A stretch of DNA of 64,000 bases from Methylocapsa acidiphila B2 (lineage in GTDB: Bacteria > Pseudomonadota > Alphaproteobacteria > Rhizobiales > Beijerinckiaceae). A program made the translations under genes and the position numbers. The notes under the pieces were generated by a model, which saw nothing but the letters and a program-made list of their open reading frames with translations, did not search any database and had not been told where the DNA came from. The stretch covers positions 1,663,585 to 1,727,584 of the forward strand of contig NZ_KE386496.1 of assembly GCF_000427445.1 (NCBI RefSeq). Reading direction: 5' to 3'. This document shows, piece by piece, positions 18,501 through 27,054 of this stretch; position 1 is the stretch's first letter, and every line of letters begins with the position of its first letter.

Positions 18501-18681
18501 ACCTGCGGACGACCTCCGCCGCTCGACTTGGATGGCACAATTCCTGCCTGAATTGCGCTCAGAAACCCGGCGCGCCCGTCTTTGTCGGGCTCGAGACTCC
18601 CCTCTCGCCGGCCGCCAATTCGCGTCGCGGTTCAGCGCCCGGATCGGGCGTTGCAATGACGATTTTTAAGGAGATGGACGC

Positions 18682-19143
18682 GTGACGGAAACAGCAGAAA
18701 AACGCTCCGTTGTCGTGGAAGCGGACATGCCCTATCCGGTCGAAAAAGTTTGGCGGGCGCTCACCGATTCCGAATGTATCGCGCTTTGGTTCATGAAGAA
18801 CGATCTCGTTCCCGAGTTCGGCCATAAGTTCACTTTGCGCAGCCGACCGATCGAACGCTGGGACGGCGAATTCCAATGCCAGGTCCTCGAGGTCGAGGAA
18901 AACCAGAAAATCTCTTTCGCCTGGAAAGGCGGGCATCCGGAGCTGAAGGCCTTCGGGCGCTACATCGACACAATGGCGACCTGGACGATCGCTCCCAACG
19001 CCGACGGCGGCACGCATGTCCGCTTCGATCATGACGGCTTCGACACCAGCGAAGAATCGAACGGCTGCTACGAGGCGATGACCAAAGGCGCGCAGAGCAT
19101 CATGCGGACGCTGAACAAGATGATCCCCGATTTCGACGAATAG
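18682..19143 (+). CDS. SRPBCC / AHSA1-type domain protein
   Basis: 153 aa. A START-like fold is indicated by VVVEADMPYPVEKVWRALTDSECIALWFM, then KISFAWKGG and an HVRFDHDGF strand leading into the C-terminal helix NGCYEAMTKGAQSIMRTLNKM. This is the activator-of-Hsp90-ATPase-like (AHSA1) group, with a hydrophobic ligand pocket and unknown ligand. It starts at GTG 18682, with AAGGAG at 18668-18673. It is followed by a strong hairpin. Confidence 0.8.
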   Translation: MTETAEKRSVVVEADMPYPVEKVWRALTDSECIALWFMKNDLVPEFGHKFTLRSRPIERWDGEFQCQVLEVEENQKISFAWKGGHPELKAFGRYIDTMATWTIAPNADGGTHVRFDHDGFDTSEESNGCYEAMTKGAQSIMRTLNKMIPDFDE

Positions 19144-19157
19144 CGCTTCGGGCTGAA

Positions 19158-19183
19158 CTCATGCGGGCTTTGGCCCGCATGAG
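19158..19183 (+). terminator. Hairpin after the AHSA1-like gene
   Basis: CTCATGCGGGC, loop TTTG, GCCCGCATGAG: an 11-bp perfect stem beginning 15 bp after the stop. There is no T-run, so termination efficiency is uncertain. Confidence 0.55.
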
Positions 19184-19330
19184 GCGTCGGAAGAACACGG
19201 CGCGTGGATTTGAAGGTTTTGCCCCGCTCAATCGCGGCGATTGTGGTTTAAGCCGACATGCCTTTGGGCGAAGAGGGATAGCTGGCCCGAAACCGGGGCC
19301 ACGCGCGGCATCGTCACATTGAAGCAGTAA

Positions 19331-20506
19331 TCACTGCGCTCGCAAAACCCGCTCGACAGTCTCGGCGGCCGCGGTCAGGCGCTTGCGCATATCTTCGAGA
19401 TCCTTGCCGCCCGCCGTCACCCCGAGGTCGCGATCCTGATAGGATTGAAACACGACGATGTCGCCATCGGCGATTTCCGCCGCGTCGACAGCAGCCGCGA
19501 CTCTTTCAGAATCGAGCGTCCCATCGGTCGTGACGATAACCGCCGCAGCGGATTCGTCGCGCCAGCGGAACGGATCGAAGCGCACCAACATCTCGTCGTA
19601 AGACGAGATCAGAGCGGGCATGAGATCGCCGTCCATCCGCAAAACGATCGTCTGAAACTCAGGGTCGGACAACCTGACCTTGTAATCCAGAACCTTCGGC
19701 CCCTCGGCCGTCAACATGATCCGGGCGGAGAGCAGGCCCTTGCACATACGCCGCTCCGCCTTCATGCCTTCGATAGCCGGACTAAAAATACGCGCGACGA
19801 TCTCACGCTCGATTTCGGGCGTCACCGCGGGCGCCGGCGAAAGGCATCCGCGACGCGAGGGCGTCTCCGCGCCGTCCCAACGCGGCGTCGTCGAGGTCAA
19901 CGGCAAAGCGATATTGCCGTCGGTGATCACCGAATAGCCGATTTCCTCCCCAGACAGGAGTTCCTCGACAATAATCTGGCCTCCATCGGAGCCGGACAGG
20001 CGCGCTCGGATCGCCGCTTCGGCCTCCTCCTTCGTGTGGCAGGCGGCTGCGTCGGGCCCGTCGACCGCGCGGTCGGATCGCACCACGACCGGCGCGCCGA
20101 CCTTATCTAGATAGCGCAGGGCCTCATCCACATCCGCGAAACAAGCGAATTGCGGCGTCGGGATATTCTGGCGGCGGCAGAATTCCCTCGCAAAGACATT
20201 CGAAATTTCCAGCTTGATGCCGCCCATGTCGGGACCGAAAGCCGGATAGCCGTTGCGATTCAGCATATCGACAAGGCCGCTCTCAATGGCTGGGAGAGCG
20301 TCGACGACGACGAATTCGATGTCGTTCTCATCGCAATAGCTGAGAAAGGTCTGCAGCGCGGAAACCGAGATCGGCACGCATTCCGCGACCACGGCGACGC
20401 CATCGCTGCCCGGCGCGCAATAAAGCTCATCGACCAGAGGAGATTCGATCAGCTTCCAGCACAAGGCGTGCTCACGCGCGCCGTCGCCAATCACCAGAAC
20501 TCGCAT
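19331..20506 (-). CDS. Diverged PurD-like ATP-grasp protein
   Basis: 391 aa, shorter than typical GAR synthetase (about 425). The N-terminal preATP-grasp domain begins MRVLVIGDGAREHALCWKL, close to the PurD start (GxGGREHAL). The ATP-grasp and C-terminal parts are recognisable (IIVEELLSGEEIGYSVITDG, KGLLSARIMLTAEGPKVLDY, LSDPEFQTIVLRMDGDLMPAL). The conserved QDHKR and GPNTGGMG active-site segments of true PurD are replaced by TTPRWDGAETPSRRG, and EFNVRFGDPE by DYKVRLSDPE. The family resemblance is certain, but GAR synthetase activity is doubtful; a bona fide purD is expected elsewhere. It stands alone, away from purM-purN. Confidence 0.8.
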   Translation of the reverse strand: MRVLVIGDGAREHALCWKLIESPLVDELYCAPGSDGVAVVAECVPISVSALQTFLSYCDENDIEFVVVDALPAIESGLVDMLNRNGYPAFGPDMGGIKLEISNVFAREFCRRQNIPTPQFACFADVDEALRYLDKVGAPVVVRSDRAVDGPDAAACHTKEEAEAAIRARLSGSDGGQIIVEELLSGEEIGYSVITDGNIALPLTSTTPRWDGAETPSRRGCLSPAPAVTPEIEREIVARIFSPAIEGMKAERRMCKGLLSARIMLTAEGPKVLDYKVRLSDPEFQTIVLRMDGDLMPALISSYDEMLVRFDPFRWRDESAAAVIVTTDGTLDSERVAAAVDAAEIADGDIVVFQSYQDRDLGVTAGGKDLEDMRKRLTAAAETVERVLRAQ

Positions 20507-20769
20507 TGCGATTCCTTATATTTTTCACTGAATGGGACGATCGTTCCGCACGAGCGGGACTTGCTGGCGGGGGCCTCGCTCGAGTTCCAAACCAGGCGGC
20601 CCGAGCGGCTCCGCGCGGCGAGGAGTTCGGTTCAGCTTGCAAGACGGATGCGCTGCGGCCGTGTGGACGCAGCTCGCCGCCGAGCTAGCCGACGCCGTCG
20701 CAAGACGCAAGGGCGATGCCAAATTTCGGCCTCAGGCCGGGCGGCCGGGCGCGCTCGTGGACCGCGCCT

Positions 20770-21171
20770 TCAATCGGCCAGCGTCTTATCGGCCTTGGTC
20801 CCTTGCGCATGAGCGGAAGGCGCCGCTTTCGCCGCGCTGCGCCGGCCCGCGCTCGCTTGATTATGGGCCGCGCCCCTTTCAAGCTCTGCTTCCAGCGCCT
20901 TAAGCTCCGCCTCGGTTCTGGGCGCCGGGCGCTCCGGATCGGTTCTAGCCGTCGGCAGATAGCCCAGCGCTTCGCTCGGAGGCCGCGACGCGCGGACAAA
21001 TTCCTTGGCTTCAGGCCTGTCCGCAAAGATTTTCGTCTTCGCAATCGTGTCGAAGGGCGAACCGGTCGCCTTCTTGTCCTCTGCGTGGAGAGGCCCAGCC
21101 AAAAGCGCGCCGCCAAACGTCGCCAGGACGAACGCCGCGCGCCGGAGGCGCCAAATCCGATTTCGTTTCAT
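20770..21171 (-). CDS. Secreted hypothetical protein
   Basis: 133 aa with a signal peptide (basic start MKRNRIWRLRRAAFVLATFGGALLAGPLHA, cleavage AEDKK). The mature part is short, charged and Ala/Lys-rich (RTEAELKALEAELERGAAHN, then KAAPSAHAQGTKADK), probably disordered or helical, in the periplasm. No family recognised. ACAGG lies just before the ATG. It is divergent from phaC and may share its promoter region. Confidence 0.6.
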   Translation of the reverse strand: MKRNRIWRLRRAAFVLATFGGALLAGPLHAEDKKATGSPFDTIAKTKIFADRPEAKEFVRASRPPSEALGYLPTARTDPERPAPRTEAELKALEAELERGAAHNQASAGRRSAAKAAPSAHAQGTKADKTLAD

Positions 21172-21393
21172 TTGCCTGTCGTCCGTTCGAGCGCCGTCGC
21201 GGGACCCTCCACCTTCAGATTATCCGTGCTTTGTGACGGAACGGGGACCATGCGCCCCTTTGAGACCGGGACCTTTTACACTGTGAGAATAGGCTATATA
21301 TCATGCGGTTAACAAACATCTTCCCAAGAGTTCCCCCTGCGCCGCCGCAGGGGCGAGGTGTTCGTTTCTCACCCGCCGACGATGGAAGACGCA

Positions 21394-23367
21394 ATGACAA
21401 AAAAAAAGAACCTGCGGCCCGGCGAAACGAGCGAGGAGCGGCGGGAGCGGAGCCGAACCGCTGGCGGCGTCAATAAAAAGAAGCAGTCTCGAGCCAAGGC
21501 GGCGGACAAGAAGGCGCAGGCGCGCGCGGAAGCCAACGAGACGCGGGGGCCGGCGCCCGTCGCGACAGCAGCGCCGCCGTACGGAGCAGAAGCCCCGCCA
21601 AAGGTGGATTATCAGCGTCTGACCTACAATGTGGCGCGGCTCGTCGAACAAGGCGGCAGGGCCTTGGCCTCCATGCTGAGGCCCGCCGATCCGGGCGAGG
21701 TCAAAATAGATCTCTCAGCCGAGCTCGGCGACGCCGTTCGCTCGCTCGGCCGCGTCGCGGAACATTGGTACAGCGATCCGGCGCGCGCCGTCGAGGCGCA
21801 ATCGGCGCTAGCCGCCAATTTTATCGCGCTCTGGGCGCATACGATGCGCCGCATGTCCGGAGAAACCGAAAATCCGATCGTCCCGATCGACCCGGCGGAC
21901 AAACGATTCATCGCCCCGGAATGGCGGGAAAGCCCGCTGTTCGACTTCTTGCGGCAAGCCCACACCATGGTGTCGCGCTGGGCCAATGATCTCGTCGATC
22001 GCTCCGACGAGCTCGATCCGCAGGTCCGGCAGAAGGCCAAATTCTATTTGCGGCAGCTTTCGAGCGCGCTCGCGCCGTCGAATTTCCTCGCCACCAATCC
22101 GGAGCTTCTCAAGGAGACCTGGGCCACGAGCGGCGACAACCTCGTTCGCGGCGCGGCCTATCTCGCCGAGGACATCGAGGCCGGCAAGGGCACGCTGAAG
22201 ATCCGTCGCTACGACGCCTCCAAATTCGAGGTCGGCGCGAATTTGGCGACCACGCCGGGCAAGGTCGTCTACCGCAACGACATTATCGAGCTCATCCAAT
22301 ATGCGCCGACGACGGAATCCGTCTACAAGCGGCCTCTCCTGATCATCCCGCCCTGGATCAATAAATTCTATATTCTCGACCTGACGCCGGAGAAGAGCTT
22401 TATTCGCTTCGCCGTGTCGCAAGGCCTGACCGTTTTCGTGATCTCCTGGGTCAATCCGGACTCGCGCCACCGCGACAAGGGCTTTGAAGACTATATGCGG
22501 GAGGGCATATTCGCCGCGCTCGACGCGATCGAGAAAGCGACCGGCGAGAAAAACGTCACCGCCATCGGCTATTGCATCGGCGGCACCCTGCTCGCCATGA
22601 CGCTCGCCTATATGGCCGAGATGGGCGACGAGCGGATCGAGAGCGCCTCATTTTTCACGACCCAGACGGATTTCAGCCAGGCCGGCGACCTCAAGGTCTT
22701 CGTCGATGAGGATCAGCTCCGCGCCCTGGAAGAAAAAATGGCGACGACCGGCTATCTCGACGCGGCGGGCATGGCCAACGCCTTCAACATGCTGCGGCCC
22801 GACGACCTCATCTGGTCCTTCGTCATCAATAATTATATGAAGGGCAAGGCCCCGCTCGCCTTCGATCTTTTGGCGTGGAATTCCGACTCTACGCGAATGA
22901 CAGCGGCCAATCATCTCGCCTATCTGCGCGATTGCTATCTCGAGAACCGTCTCGCCAAAGGACAAGCCCAATTCGGCGGCAAGACCCTCGACCTCGGCAA
23001 GGTCTCGGCGCCGATCTATCATCTGGCGACGCGGGAAGATCATATCGCGCCGGCCAAATCCGTCTTCATCGGCGCGAAACTCTTCGGCGGCGAGGTTCGC
23101 TTCGTACTCGCCGGGTCCGGCCATATCGCCGGCGTCATCAATCCGGTGAGCAAGCCGAAATATCCCTATTGGCTCGGCGCGCCGCCGACCGGCGAGTTCG
23201 AGAATTGGCTCGAGAACGCGACAGAATATAAGGGGAGCTGGTGGCTCGATTGGATCGCTTGGGTGACGCAGCAATCGCCTGAGAAAGTTCCGGCTCGCCA
23301 GCCAGGGGAAGGCGCGCTCGCGCCCATCTGCGACGCTCCCGGCGAATATGTGCTCGTGCGCTATTGA
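21394..23367 (+). CDS. phaC: Class I poly(3-hydroxybutyrate) synthase PhaC
   Basis: 657 aa. PhaC polymerises (R)-3-hydroxyacyl-CoA on the PHB granule surface. The lipase-like box is GYCIGGTLLAM with nucleophile C394. Also seen are PPWINKFYILDLTPEKSF, SWVNPDSRHRDKGFEDY, the catalytic Asp in TREDHIAP and His in GSGHIAGVINP. The first 80 residues are an unusually long Lys/Arg/Ala-rich disordered extension (KKKNLRPGETSEERRERSR). ATG 21394 has GGAAGA about 6 bp upstream; ATG 21382 and GTG 21358 are in frame. The phasin lies separately at 34 kb; phaA and phaB are not here. Confidence 0.93.
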   Translation: MTKKKNLRPGETSEERRERSRTAGGVNKKKQSRAKAADKKAQARAEANETRGPAPVATAAPPYGAEAPPKVDYQRLTYNVARLVEQGGRALASMLRPADPGEVKIDLSAELGDAVRSLGRVAEHWYSDPARAVEAQSALAANFIALWAHTMRRMSGETENPIVPIDPADKRFIAPEWRESPLFDFLRQAHTMVSRWANDLVDRSDELDPQVRQKAKFYLRQLSSALAPSNFLATNPELLKETWATSGDNLVRGAAYLAEDIEAGKGTLKIRRYDASKFEVGANLATTPGKVVYRNDIIELIQYAPTTESVYKRPLLIIPPWINKFYILDLTPEKSFIRFAVSQGLTVFVISWVNPDSRHRDKGFEDYMREGIFAALDAIEKATGEKNVTAIGYCIGGTLLAMTLAYMAEMGDERIESASFFTTQTDFSQAGDLKVFVDEDQLRALEEKMATTGYLDAAGMANAFNMLRPDDLIWSFVINNYMKGKAPLAFDLLAWNSDSTRMTAANHLAYLRDCYLENRLAKGQAQFGGKTLDLGKVSAPIYHLATREDHIAPAKSVFIGAKLFGGEVRFVLAGSGHIAGVINPVSKPKYPYWLGAPPTGEFENWLENATEYKGSWWLDWIAWVTQQSPEKVPARQPGEGALAPICDAPGEYVLVRY

Positions 23368-23517
23368 CGCTCGGTTCGGGTCGTTGGGACCGTGATCGCC
23401 GACGTCCGACAAAATGCGGCCCCATGTGGCGAGGCTTGGCCAATGGCGTCAATCGGCGAATTATTGCTTGCTTTAGCGCCAAAGGCAGCCCGATTTGGGC
23501 CGCCCATCGCTGAGCGC

Positions 23518-23578
23518 GCCGTCCGATCGGATCGAACCGGTCTGATCGGACGGCATATGCTTACTTTTTCTTACTTTT
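23518..23578 (+). terminator. Rho-independent terminator, probably shared by phaC and the convergent Cys-rich gene
   Basis: GCCGTCCGATC (23518-23528) pairs with GATCGGACGGC (23544-23554), an 11-bp stem with a 15-nt loop. It is followed by a T-rich direct repeat (CTTACTTTTT twice) reaching the stop of the opposing gene. Confidence 0.6.
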
Positions 23579-23870
23579 TCTTCTCGCACTCGACCTTGCA
23601 GCCCTTCAACTCATAGGCGCAGAGCTCCGGGGAGCTTTGATCGTTGATGCACTTCTCGTGGTCCTGAGTGCATTTGGCGACGCAGGCGTCGGGCGAAGCC
23701 GCACTCGTCGATTGCGCATAGGCGCCATTCGCCAAACCCAATCCGCCGAACATCATTAAAGCCGCCGCAGCCGCGCCAATCTGGCGGCTAGACAGCAGCC
23801 CGGCGAACCGCGCGCGCGGCTCGATGCGTAGAGCGGAAATCTTCGCTCCGCACGAGCTGACTTGTACCAT
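23571..23870 (-). CDS. Small secreted cysteine-rich protein
   Basis: 99 aa. ATG 23870 has an excellent ribosome-binding site (AGGAGG, 7 bp upstream). A long N-region precedes the hydrophobic stretch IGAAAAALMMFGGLGLANGAYA, with cleavage before QSTSAAS. The mature part of about 45 aa has six cysteines (CVAKC, then C, C, GCKVEC) and many charged residues (DHEKCIND, ending EKKK), so it is probably a disulfide-locked periplasmic miniprotein or a metal binder. I do not recognise a family. Confidence 0.65.
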   Translation of the reverse strand: MVQVSSCGAKISALRIEPRARFAGLLSSRQIGAAAAALMMFGGLGLANGAYAQSTSAASPDACVAKCTQDHEKCINDQSSPELCAYELKGCKVECEKKK

Positions 23871-24172
23871 GGCGCAACCTCCTATGCTTTGATCTCGTGG
23901 TGACTGAGAAAGAAGCCTGACCTGATTGCGCGGTCTTTGGAGCTTTCAGCGGCGCAGCCAAGCCAAGCGGCCCCTTGGCTTGACGCAAAGTGAGCTTGCG
24001 GCGTCGAATTCCACATCGGAGAAAATTTCGCAACCCATTTGTTCACTGAAACGTCGCACGGATTGCCGCATCCGCATCCGACGAAATAAAACTCTCCCGC
24101 CTTTCGGCGGGGCGAGCCAAATCGCAATATTTCTAGCCAGAAGTCTGTCGTGAGGCCCCGCGCCAATTCGTT

Positions 24173-25102
24173 TTATTTATCTTCGGCCCCGCCTTCGAGC
24201 ATCAACTTCAGATTTTGGAGTGCCGCGCCCGACGCGCCCTTGCCCAAATTGTCGAGCTTCGCGACGAGAACAACCTGCCGGTAGGCTTCATTGGCGAAGA
24301 CCCGAAGCTCCAAATCATTGGTTCCATTCAGGGCCTCAGGCTCGATCCGACCGGATGGCTCGGCCTCGACCAGCCGGACATATTGGCGCGCCGCATAATG
24401 CGCAGCGATCGCGGCTTTGAGATCGGCGGCCTTTGGCCAGCCGGGCAGTTCGTCGAGAAAGAGCGGCGCGCAGACCAGCATGCCTTGCGCGAAATTCCCG
24501 ACCGACGGGGTAAAGACAGGGCGGCGATCAAGACGCGCATAGCGCTGAATCTCAGGCACATGCTTATGTTCGAGCCCGAGCGCATAGGCCTCGAAGGCCG
24601 GCGCATGGCCGCTCTCGTAATCCGCGATCATCGCCTTGCCGCCGCCGGAATATCCAGAGACGGCATGGATCGCGATCGAAAAATCGGGCGAGATCAGGCC
24701 GGCGTCGACCAAAGGCCGCAAGAGAGCGATCGCGCCGGTCGCATAGCAACCCGGATTGGAAACGCGCCTCGCCGTCCGGATCGCATCGGATTGCCCTTTC
24801 GCGAGTTCCGGGAAGCCATAGGTCCAACCTTCGGCGACCCGATGGGCGGTCGAGGCGTCGAGGATGCGCGGCCCTTGGTCGCCGAGGGAATCGACGAGGG
24901 CGACGGTCTCGCGGGCGGCGTCGTCCGGCAAGCAGAGAACGACGACGTCGACGCCGGCAAGAAGAGCCTTCTTGGCCTCGGGATCCTTGCGCAGCTCCGG
25001 CGCGAGGCTCACGCGCTCGACGCCGGGCTCGCCTGCAAGGCGAGCCGCGATCCCGAGGCCTGTCGTTCCGGCTTCGCCGTCAATGAAAATTTTCGCGGGC
25101 AT
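24173..25102 (-). CDS. argC: N-acetyl-gamma-glutamyl-phosphate reductase, type 2 (ArgC)
   Basis: 309 aa. ArgC carries out the NADPH-dependent third step of arginine synthesis. The start [19 protein letters not shown] holds the cofactor loop, [16 protein letters not shown] has the catalytic cysteine, and [14 protein letters not shown] and [11 protein letters not shown] are the short (type 2) ArgC signatures. The location downstream of rplM-rpsI is a conserved Rhizobiales arrangement. A terminator separates it from rpsI, but read-through is possible. Confidence 0.93.
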   Translation of the reverse strand: MPAKIFIDGEAGTTGLGIAARLAGEPGVERVSLAPELRKDPEAKKALLAGVDVVVLCLPDDAARETVALVDSLGDQGPRILDASTAHRVAEGWTYGFPELAKGQSDAIRTARRVSNPGCYATGAIALLRPLVDAGLISPDFSIAIHAVSGYSGGGKAMIADYESGHAPAFEAYALGLEHKHVPEIQRYARLDRRPVFTPSVGNFAQGMLVCAPLFLDELPGWPKAADLKAAIAAHYAARQYVRLVEAEPSGRIEPEALNGTNDLELRVFANEAYRQVVLVAKLDNLGKGASGAALQNLKLMLEGGAEDK

Positions 25103-25228
25103 GGCTTATCGGCCTCTCGGCTGAAGCTCGATGATGGTGCGAGGCGAGGCGGCGTTTCCGCAAAGCCAGGCTTAGATTGCGAGACCCGCGACTTTTGATC
25201 GCCGCGGCGACGATGAGATGACGCGCAA

Positions 25229-25252
25229 GAAAAAGGCGGCCCAAGGCCGCCT
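25229..25252 (-). terminator. Rho-independent terminator after rpsI
   Basis: Read on the minus strand: GGCGGCC, TTG, GGCCGCC, then TTTTT. The stem is 7 bp, perfect and followed at once by a T-run, 30 bp past the rpsI stop. Confidence 0.75.
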
Positions 25253-25281
25253 CCCTTCCCGCATCTTCGCGAATACGCCGA

Positions 25282-25758
25282 TTAGCGTTTCGAGAATTGG
25301 AAGCTCCGGCGGGCTTTTTTCTTGCCGTATTTCTTGCGCTCGACGACGCGCGAATCGCGGGTCAGGAAGCCCTCTTTCTTGAGGGCGCCCCTGAGCTCCG
25401 GCTCGAAATTGACCAGCGCCTTGGCGAGGCCATGGCGGACCGCGCCCGCCTGGCCCGACAGGCCGCCGCCCGCGACGCTGACGGTCATATCATATTGATC
25501 GACGCGCTTGGCGACGCCGAGAGGCTGTTGCAGGATCATCCGCAACACGGGACGCGCGAAATAGACCTCGAGCGCCCGGCCGTTCACGGTGACCTTGCCC
25601 GATCCAGGCTTGATCCAGACCCGGGCGACGGCGTCCTTGCGCTTGCCGGTGGCGTAGGCGCGGCCCTGCGGGTCCAGCTTCTGGACGTAGAAAGGCGCTT
25701 CCTGAGCCGGAGTCGCCGCGGCCTTGAGGTCCTGAAGGGAGGATAATGTCTCGACCAT
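25282..25758 (-). CDS. rpsI: 30S ribosomal protein S9
   Basis: 158 aa. Diagnostic segments are [18 protein letters not shown], the [19 protein letters not shown] loop and a basic tail, [24 protein letters not shown], which reaches the P site of the ribosome. ATG 25758 lies 2 bp after the rplM stop; an in-frame TTG at 25764 overlaps that stop. It is co-transcribed with rplM. Confidence 0.97.
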   Translation of the reverse strand: MVETLSSLQDLKAAATPAQEAPFYVQKLDPQGRAYATGKRKDAVARVWIKPGSGKVTVNGRALEVYFARPVLRMILQQPLGVAKRVDQYDMTVSVAGGGLSGQAGAVRHGLAKALVNFEPELRGALKKEGFLTRDSRVVERKKYGKKKARRSFQFSKR

Positions 25759-25760
25759 GT

Positions 25761-26231
25761 TCAACCAAGCCTCACATTCTTGCGGTTCAGGCTCGCGACA
25801 TCGAGCGTCGCCGGCTGCTGCGCCGCATGCGGATGCTCTGAGCCCTTATAGACGCGCAGATTGCCGAGCTGCTGGCGGCCGAGGGGGCCGCGCGGAAGCA
25901 TGCGTTCGACCGCCTTCTCGACGACGCGCTCGGGAAAGCGCCCCTCGAGAATGAATTTGGCGGAGCGTTCCTTGATGCCGCCCGGATAGCCGGTGTGGTA
26001 ATGGTAGACTTTCTGGTCCCGCTTGCGTCCGGTCAGCACAACCTTCTCGGCATTGATGACGACGACATTGTCGCCATCGTCCATATGCGGGGTGAAGGTC
26101 GGCTTGTGCTTGCCGCGAAGCCGCAGGGCGATCAGCGACGCGAGACGGCCGACGACCAGCCCGCTGGCGTCGATCACCACCCATTTCTTCGCGATATCCG
26201 CGGCCTTCGCGGAATAGGTCTTGCCAAACAT
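25761..26231 (-). CDS. rplM: 50S ribosomal protein L13
   Basis: 156 aa. Typical L13 text: [89 protein letters not shown] 26231 (MFGKTYSAK) is the standard N-terminus, with GGAG about 7 bp upstream; the longer open frame to 26354 is not conserved. It is the first gene of the rplM-rpsI operon. Confidence 0.97.
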   Translation of the reverse strand: MFGKTYSAKAADIAKKWVVIDASGLVVGRLASLIALRLRGKHKPTFTPHMDDGDNVVVINAEKVVLTGRKRDQKVYHYHTGYPGGIKERSAKFILEGRFPERVVEKAVERMLPRGPLGRQQLGNLRVYKGSEHPHAAQQPATLDVASLNRKNVRLG

Positions 26232-26505
26232 AAAACGGCTCCATGCCGATCGAGCGCCCGCGGCGGAGGAGCCGCATCGGCGTCGATCTTTGTCTAGCCA
26301 GCGTATATTTGCAGCAATCGAAGGCGTCAAGCCACTTTGCTCGTTGAGAACCAATAGTTTACAAAATACGGTATGATAGTACCATATTTCCGTGAAAACG
26401 CCGCGAGGCTCCTTTTCCGCCGCCGCATCGGCGCCCTGCGTCCTCTGGCCTTATCCAGGAATCACGTTTAGACTTGCTCGAAGATCGCCCCAAGGCGACG
26501 ACCCG

Positions 26506-26958
26506 ATGAGCGACGAACCCAGCGTCTTGACCTATTCCGACGCCTTCCTGCGCGATCTCCTCGCCAGCGTAAAGACGATTGCCGTCGTCGGCGCATCCGA
26601 CAATCCGATGCGTCCGTCCTTCGGCGTTTTCGCGTTTCTGCTCTCCCGCGGCTGTCACGTGATCGGCGTCAACCCCGGACTCGACGGCAAGCTCGTGCAG
26701 GGCGCGCCCTTCGTCGGCCGCCTCGCCGACATTTCGGAACCCGTCGATATGATTGATATTTTCCGAAATTCCGAGGCGGCCGGGCAAGTCGTCGATGAAG
26801 CGCTCGCCCTCTCTCCATCGCCGCGAGCGATCTGGATGCAGCTCGGCGTCCGAAACGACGCGGCCGCCCGACGGGCGCAAGCGCGCGGCGTCGAGGTCGT
26901 CATGAACCGCTGTCCCAAAATCGAATATGAACGGCTCGCGCTCGCATCGCGATCCTAA
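26506..26958 (+). CDS. CoA-binding domain protein
   Basis: 150 aa. Rossmann-like CoA_binding_2 domain: KTIAVVGASDNPMRPSFGVFAFLLSRGCHVIGVNP, then VDMIDIFRNSEAAGQVVDEAL, PRAIWMQLGVRN and VVMNRCPKIEYERL. The NRCP(K) close is typical of the YccU-like family. It probably binds an acyl-CoA or nucleotide; function unknown. ATG 26506 has AAGG upstream. It lies 96 bp before the PLP-enzyme homologue with only a short hairpin between, so the two are probably co-transcribed, an arrangement seen for O-acetylhomoserine-lyase genes. Confidence 0.82.
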   Translation: MSDEPSVLTYSDAFLRDLLASVKTIAVVGASDNPMRPSFGVFAFLLSRGCHVIGVNPGLDGKLVQGAPFVGRLADISEPVDMIDIFRNSEAAGQVVDEALALSPSPRAIWMQLGVRNDAAARRAQARGVEVVMNRCPKIEYERLALASRS

Positions 26959-27054
26959 CGAGCGAAGCCTTCGCTCCATGCCGTGAAGTCCCTGAATACG
27001 CAGAAGTCCCGAGAAGAAGCCGCATCCCGAACGGCTCGAAAGGATCAACGCCAC

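Noticed and set aside
24215-25198. 327-codon open frame on the plus strand
   Set aside because: Antisense to argC; the argC reading has clear catalytic motifs.
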